From Gymnopus androsaceus JB14 (lineage: Eukaryota; Basidiomycota; Agaricomycetes; Agaricales; Omphalotaceae), in the NCBI GenBank assembly GCA_009733575.1, contig ML769761.1, positions 1-60,453 on the forward strand: a DNA stretch of 60,453 nt. The letters are read 5' to 3'. Position numbers and translations under genes: made by a program. Of this stretch, positions 58,355 to 60,453 are shown in pieces (the first letter of the stretch is position 1; each line of letters starts with the position of its first letter). The notes under the pieces are model-generated. The model worked only from the letters and a program-made list of their open reading frames with translations. It was not told the origin of the DNA and searched no databases.

Positions 58355-58772
58355 TGTTGTTAGGGGTCATTTAATCTAGCTTCGTATCAGCCTGAAGCTG
58401 TTTGGCCTAAATCTTTGGGGATTGGACTATTCGCTTGCGATAAAGAGGCAGATATACCTGCTCGACAGGGATCCTTGAGCCCAGGGATGTAATTAATAAG
58501 ATGAGAAGTAAAGTGTTGTACTGGAAATAAGCAAACATTGCACTTGGCCTTGATTCAACAACCTCAATACAGACCCGGGCATAATAGCAGGAGCCAGGAT
58601 GCCAATTCACCTCCCAGCACTCCCATCTCTAAAACAGCCCCTATGCTACCTCCAGCAGCATTCAGTGCCATTCTATGTTGATATCCAGCCATTAAAGCAC
58701 TCATCGCTCACTGTGAAATCAAACGATGGCTTCAACAGTGCTATAATGACATACTACATTGTGATATCCCTT

Positions 58773-59499
58773 CATCAGCAAAACCTGGGTGTTCTGTACA
58801 GAGCTGTACAGCTCTGTACAGAACCCACAGCACTTATAGGACCCATAGCAAGGTACCCCTCTGTACAGAACTGTGGGATGCTATGGGTTGCTGTGGATCG
58901 CTGTGGACTTCGCGGGAACGCCGCCATCAGGGTTCTATTCAATATTGATTCAATACCAAATATATTATCATTTTGAATTGATTCCCTGGCTGGCGAGAGC
59001 GAAATACTAGCGAAATATTTATAAAATCATTTTATTGGTGATTCCAAACACTACTAATACTACAACATACATACTCGACTCATCCAACAGGCCCACAACT
59101 GGCGTAAAATTGTATACTAATTAACTGCAACCTCCTACCAGTCATCGACTCCTTCTTCAATGAGACTAAAAGATGTCATCAGATATACAATTAGAGCCTC
59201 CGAGTCAAAAATTCCAGAGAGCAGAACTTACAGTCTGAGTTAAGTTGAGCTTAGTGGGGGAAGGAAAAGACGTCGAACTTGTCAAAACCGTTGATTAAAT
59301 AGCGTCCAAGGTCCCCGTTGCCGTATCCATCAGCTGGGAATGACAGGTGTCAGAATGCTCGAGCAACGGTCAACCTACAGCATCTTACAGGACCTCATAG
59401 GACCTCATAGCATTCCACAGCACTGTACAGTGCTGTGGCTGCTATGGATTGCTATAAGCTGCTATAGGTGCTGTAGCGTTCACCCAGGTTCTGCTGATG
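58773..59499. mobile_element. CATCAGC-family element D (727 bp)
   Basis: catcagcaaaacctgggtgt to the complement form cccaggttctgctgatg. The subterminal units are 'ctgtacagagctgtacagct' and 'cacagcac'. The middle is unrelated to members A-C. The empty site at 46475 reads 'cccttcctctttcc'. Confidence 0.75.
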
Positions 59500-59604
59500 C
59501 TCCTCCTTCCAGAGGAATCCACATCCCTTAATACTTTCCATATGCACCCTGTGCTTTCCGGGATTTTTTTTCAACACCCTTTGTCGACCCCTGTGAGTCT
59601 GATG

Positions 59605-60106
59605 CAAGAAGTGTTCAAAAAATTACATCTATACATGACCTTGTATTTCAGGTTTAAGGTCACTCATAGGCCCCTCCCCCCCCCTCCTACCTGCCATATA
59701 GGGAAATTATTTCCCACAATAAGACGGTTTTTCAAGGCAGACTGTTCCAAAAATTTTCTCAAAATATCTTACAAGCATTTAGTGACCATTCCACATTGAC
59801 ATATCATTACTACATACACAAATGCACACCATTAAATTTTGCATTGGGTCATCTGGCATGCACAAAATTTTTGGTAAGTCACAACCAAGCTGAGATCAAG
59901 TCCTCTGAAAAAGAAGAATCTCCTTGTATATAGATGGTTATAAGCTTCCAATTCCAACCAGGTCAAAAAAAAGCCAATTTGAGTTGTCAAACCTGGTGAA
60001 AATAGCTGTATATCACTAAAAATCTCTCAGATTTAAGGACCCTTCAGACCCCACCCCCCCCCCCCCCTAAGGTCATATGGGTGCCTAAATTCTTGAACAC
60101 CTCTTG
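59605..60106. mobile_element. hAT-type MITE (502 bp), exact 8-bp duplication
   Basis: Starts caagaagtgttcaaaaaatt and ends aattcttgaacacctcttg, inverted. The exact duplication gtctgatg lies at 59597-59604 and 60107-60114. Poly-C tracts (about 59676-59690 and 60053-60068) lie in mirror positions inside. Confidence 0.88.
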
Positions 60107-60157
60107 GTCTGATGATCTGAGTTACATTGACAAGTCACAAATTACTGCAATTCCACA

Positions 60158-60310
60158 CATCAGCAAAACCTGGGTGAACTGTCCAGCACTCATAGCACTC
60201 ATAGCACCCATAGCAAAGTGGGGATCTATCCAGAGCTATGGGCTGCTATGGATTGCTATAGAGCATGACACCTGTCAACAGGCAATATAATTCAGAAAGC
60301 TTATACTGTA
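60158..60310. mobile_element. CATCAGC-family element E, left part
   Basis: catcagcaaaacctgggtga, 'cagcactcatagcactcata' and 'cacctgtcaacaggcaatat' match member A closely. The right half is missing because other sequence joins at about 60310 before the window ends. Confidence 0.65.
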
Positions 60311-60344
60311 CCATTTCGATTGAGCATTCAGTCATGCATCATGG

Positions 60345-60453
60345 GGATGACTACCAAACTAACTTATGTTTTCAAACTCCACTAACTTATCGCTAACTTA
60401 TGAATTGACAAGTTAACTTGTCACGACAATCTAACTTATTTTACTTATAGTGT
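60345..60453. repeat. 'taagtta' repeat, inverted copy, cut by window end
   Basis: Reverse complement of 42430-42585 ('atgactaccaaactaactta' here). It ends 'acttatagtgt' at the window edge, matching the 'acactacaagta' at 42408. Confidence 0.65.

Larger units (their letters stand above)
58688..60157. repeat. Interspersed repeat, copy 2, with nested insertions
   Basis: The same unit as 46376-46626, split by element D at 58773-59499 and a hAT MITE at 59605-60106. Confidence 0.7.

Overview
The window looks like a chromosomal piece of a mushroom-forming basidiomycete (Agaricomycetes). Genes are cut by many very short GT-AG introns of about 50-65 nt. The gene families include a NACHT-ankyrin NLR, a GCM-finger transposase-like protein, a basidiomycete multipass membrane family and ZPR1. 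The sequence is packed with LTR elements and non-autonomous DNA transposons. Everything here was read by eye; no search was run.

Layout. 1-9.4 kb: compact, mostly unrecognised multi-exon genes, the largest (5887-9423) a low-complexity nuclear-type protein with a proline-rich 33-bp minisatellite and two homopolymer frameshifts. 9.8-15.6 kb: decayed Ty3/gypsy sequence (RT-RNase H, then a protease remnant), with one 394-bp pol segment present three times. 16.3-21.4 kb: a minus-strand host gene split at an intron/exon junction by a complete 3,195-bp LTR element (16944-20138; 209-bp LTRs; 5-bp target duplication gaact). The interior of this element is a near-continuous string of short perfect hairpins. 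21.4-28.8 kb: inverted LTR-like fragments, a 992-nt assembly gap, and a 3.45-kb foldback element with arms of about 1.4-1.5 kb. 28.8-35.7 kb: MITEs around a multipass membrane gene whose last exon holds a hAT-type MITE. 36.4-41.9 kb: a large gene joining a GCM zinc finger, an RNase H-fold transposase-like domain and a USP-like peptidase, with two in-frame stops near its end. 42-47 kb: MITEs and a hAT transposase remnant. 48.1-53.1 kb: an NLR with 32 ankyrin repeats. 54.5-56.3 kb: a complete but damaged ZPR1 gene. 57.8-60.5 kb: nested MITEs.

The genes do not form a pathway; transposition dominates the window. The strongest candidate for something undescribed is the hairpin-necklace LTR element. 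Next come the GCM-transposase-USP protein, the family of elements sharing a CATCAGC terminus, and the long-arm foldback. Several genes carry single-base frameshifts, some at homopolymers, so assembly error and real decay must be separated before any gene is called dead.
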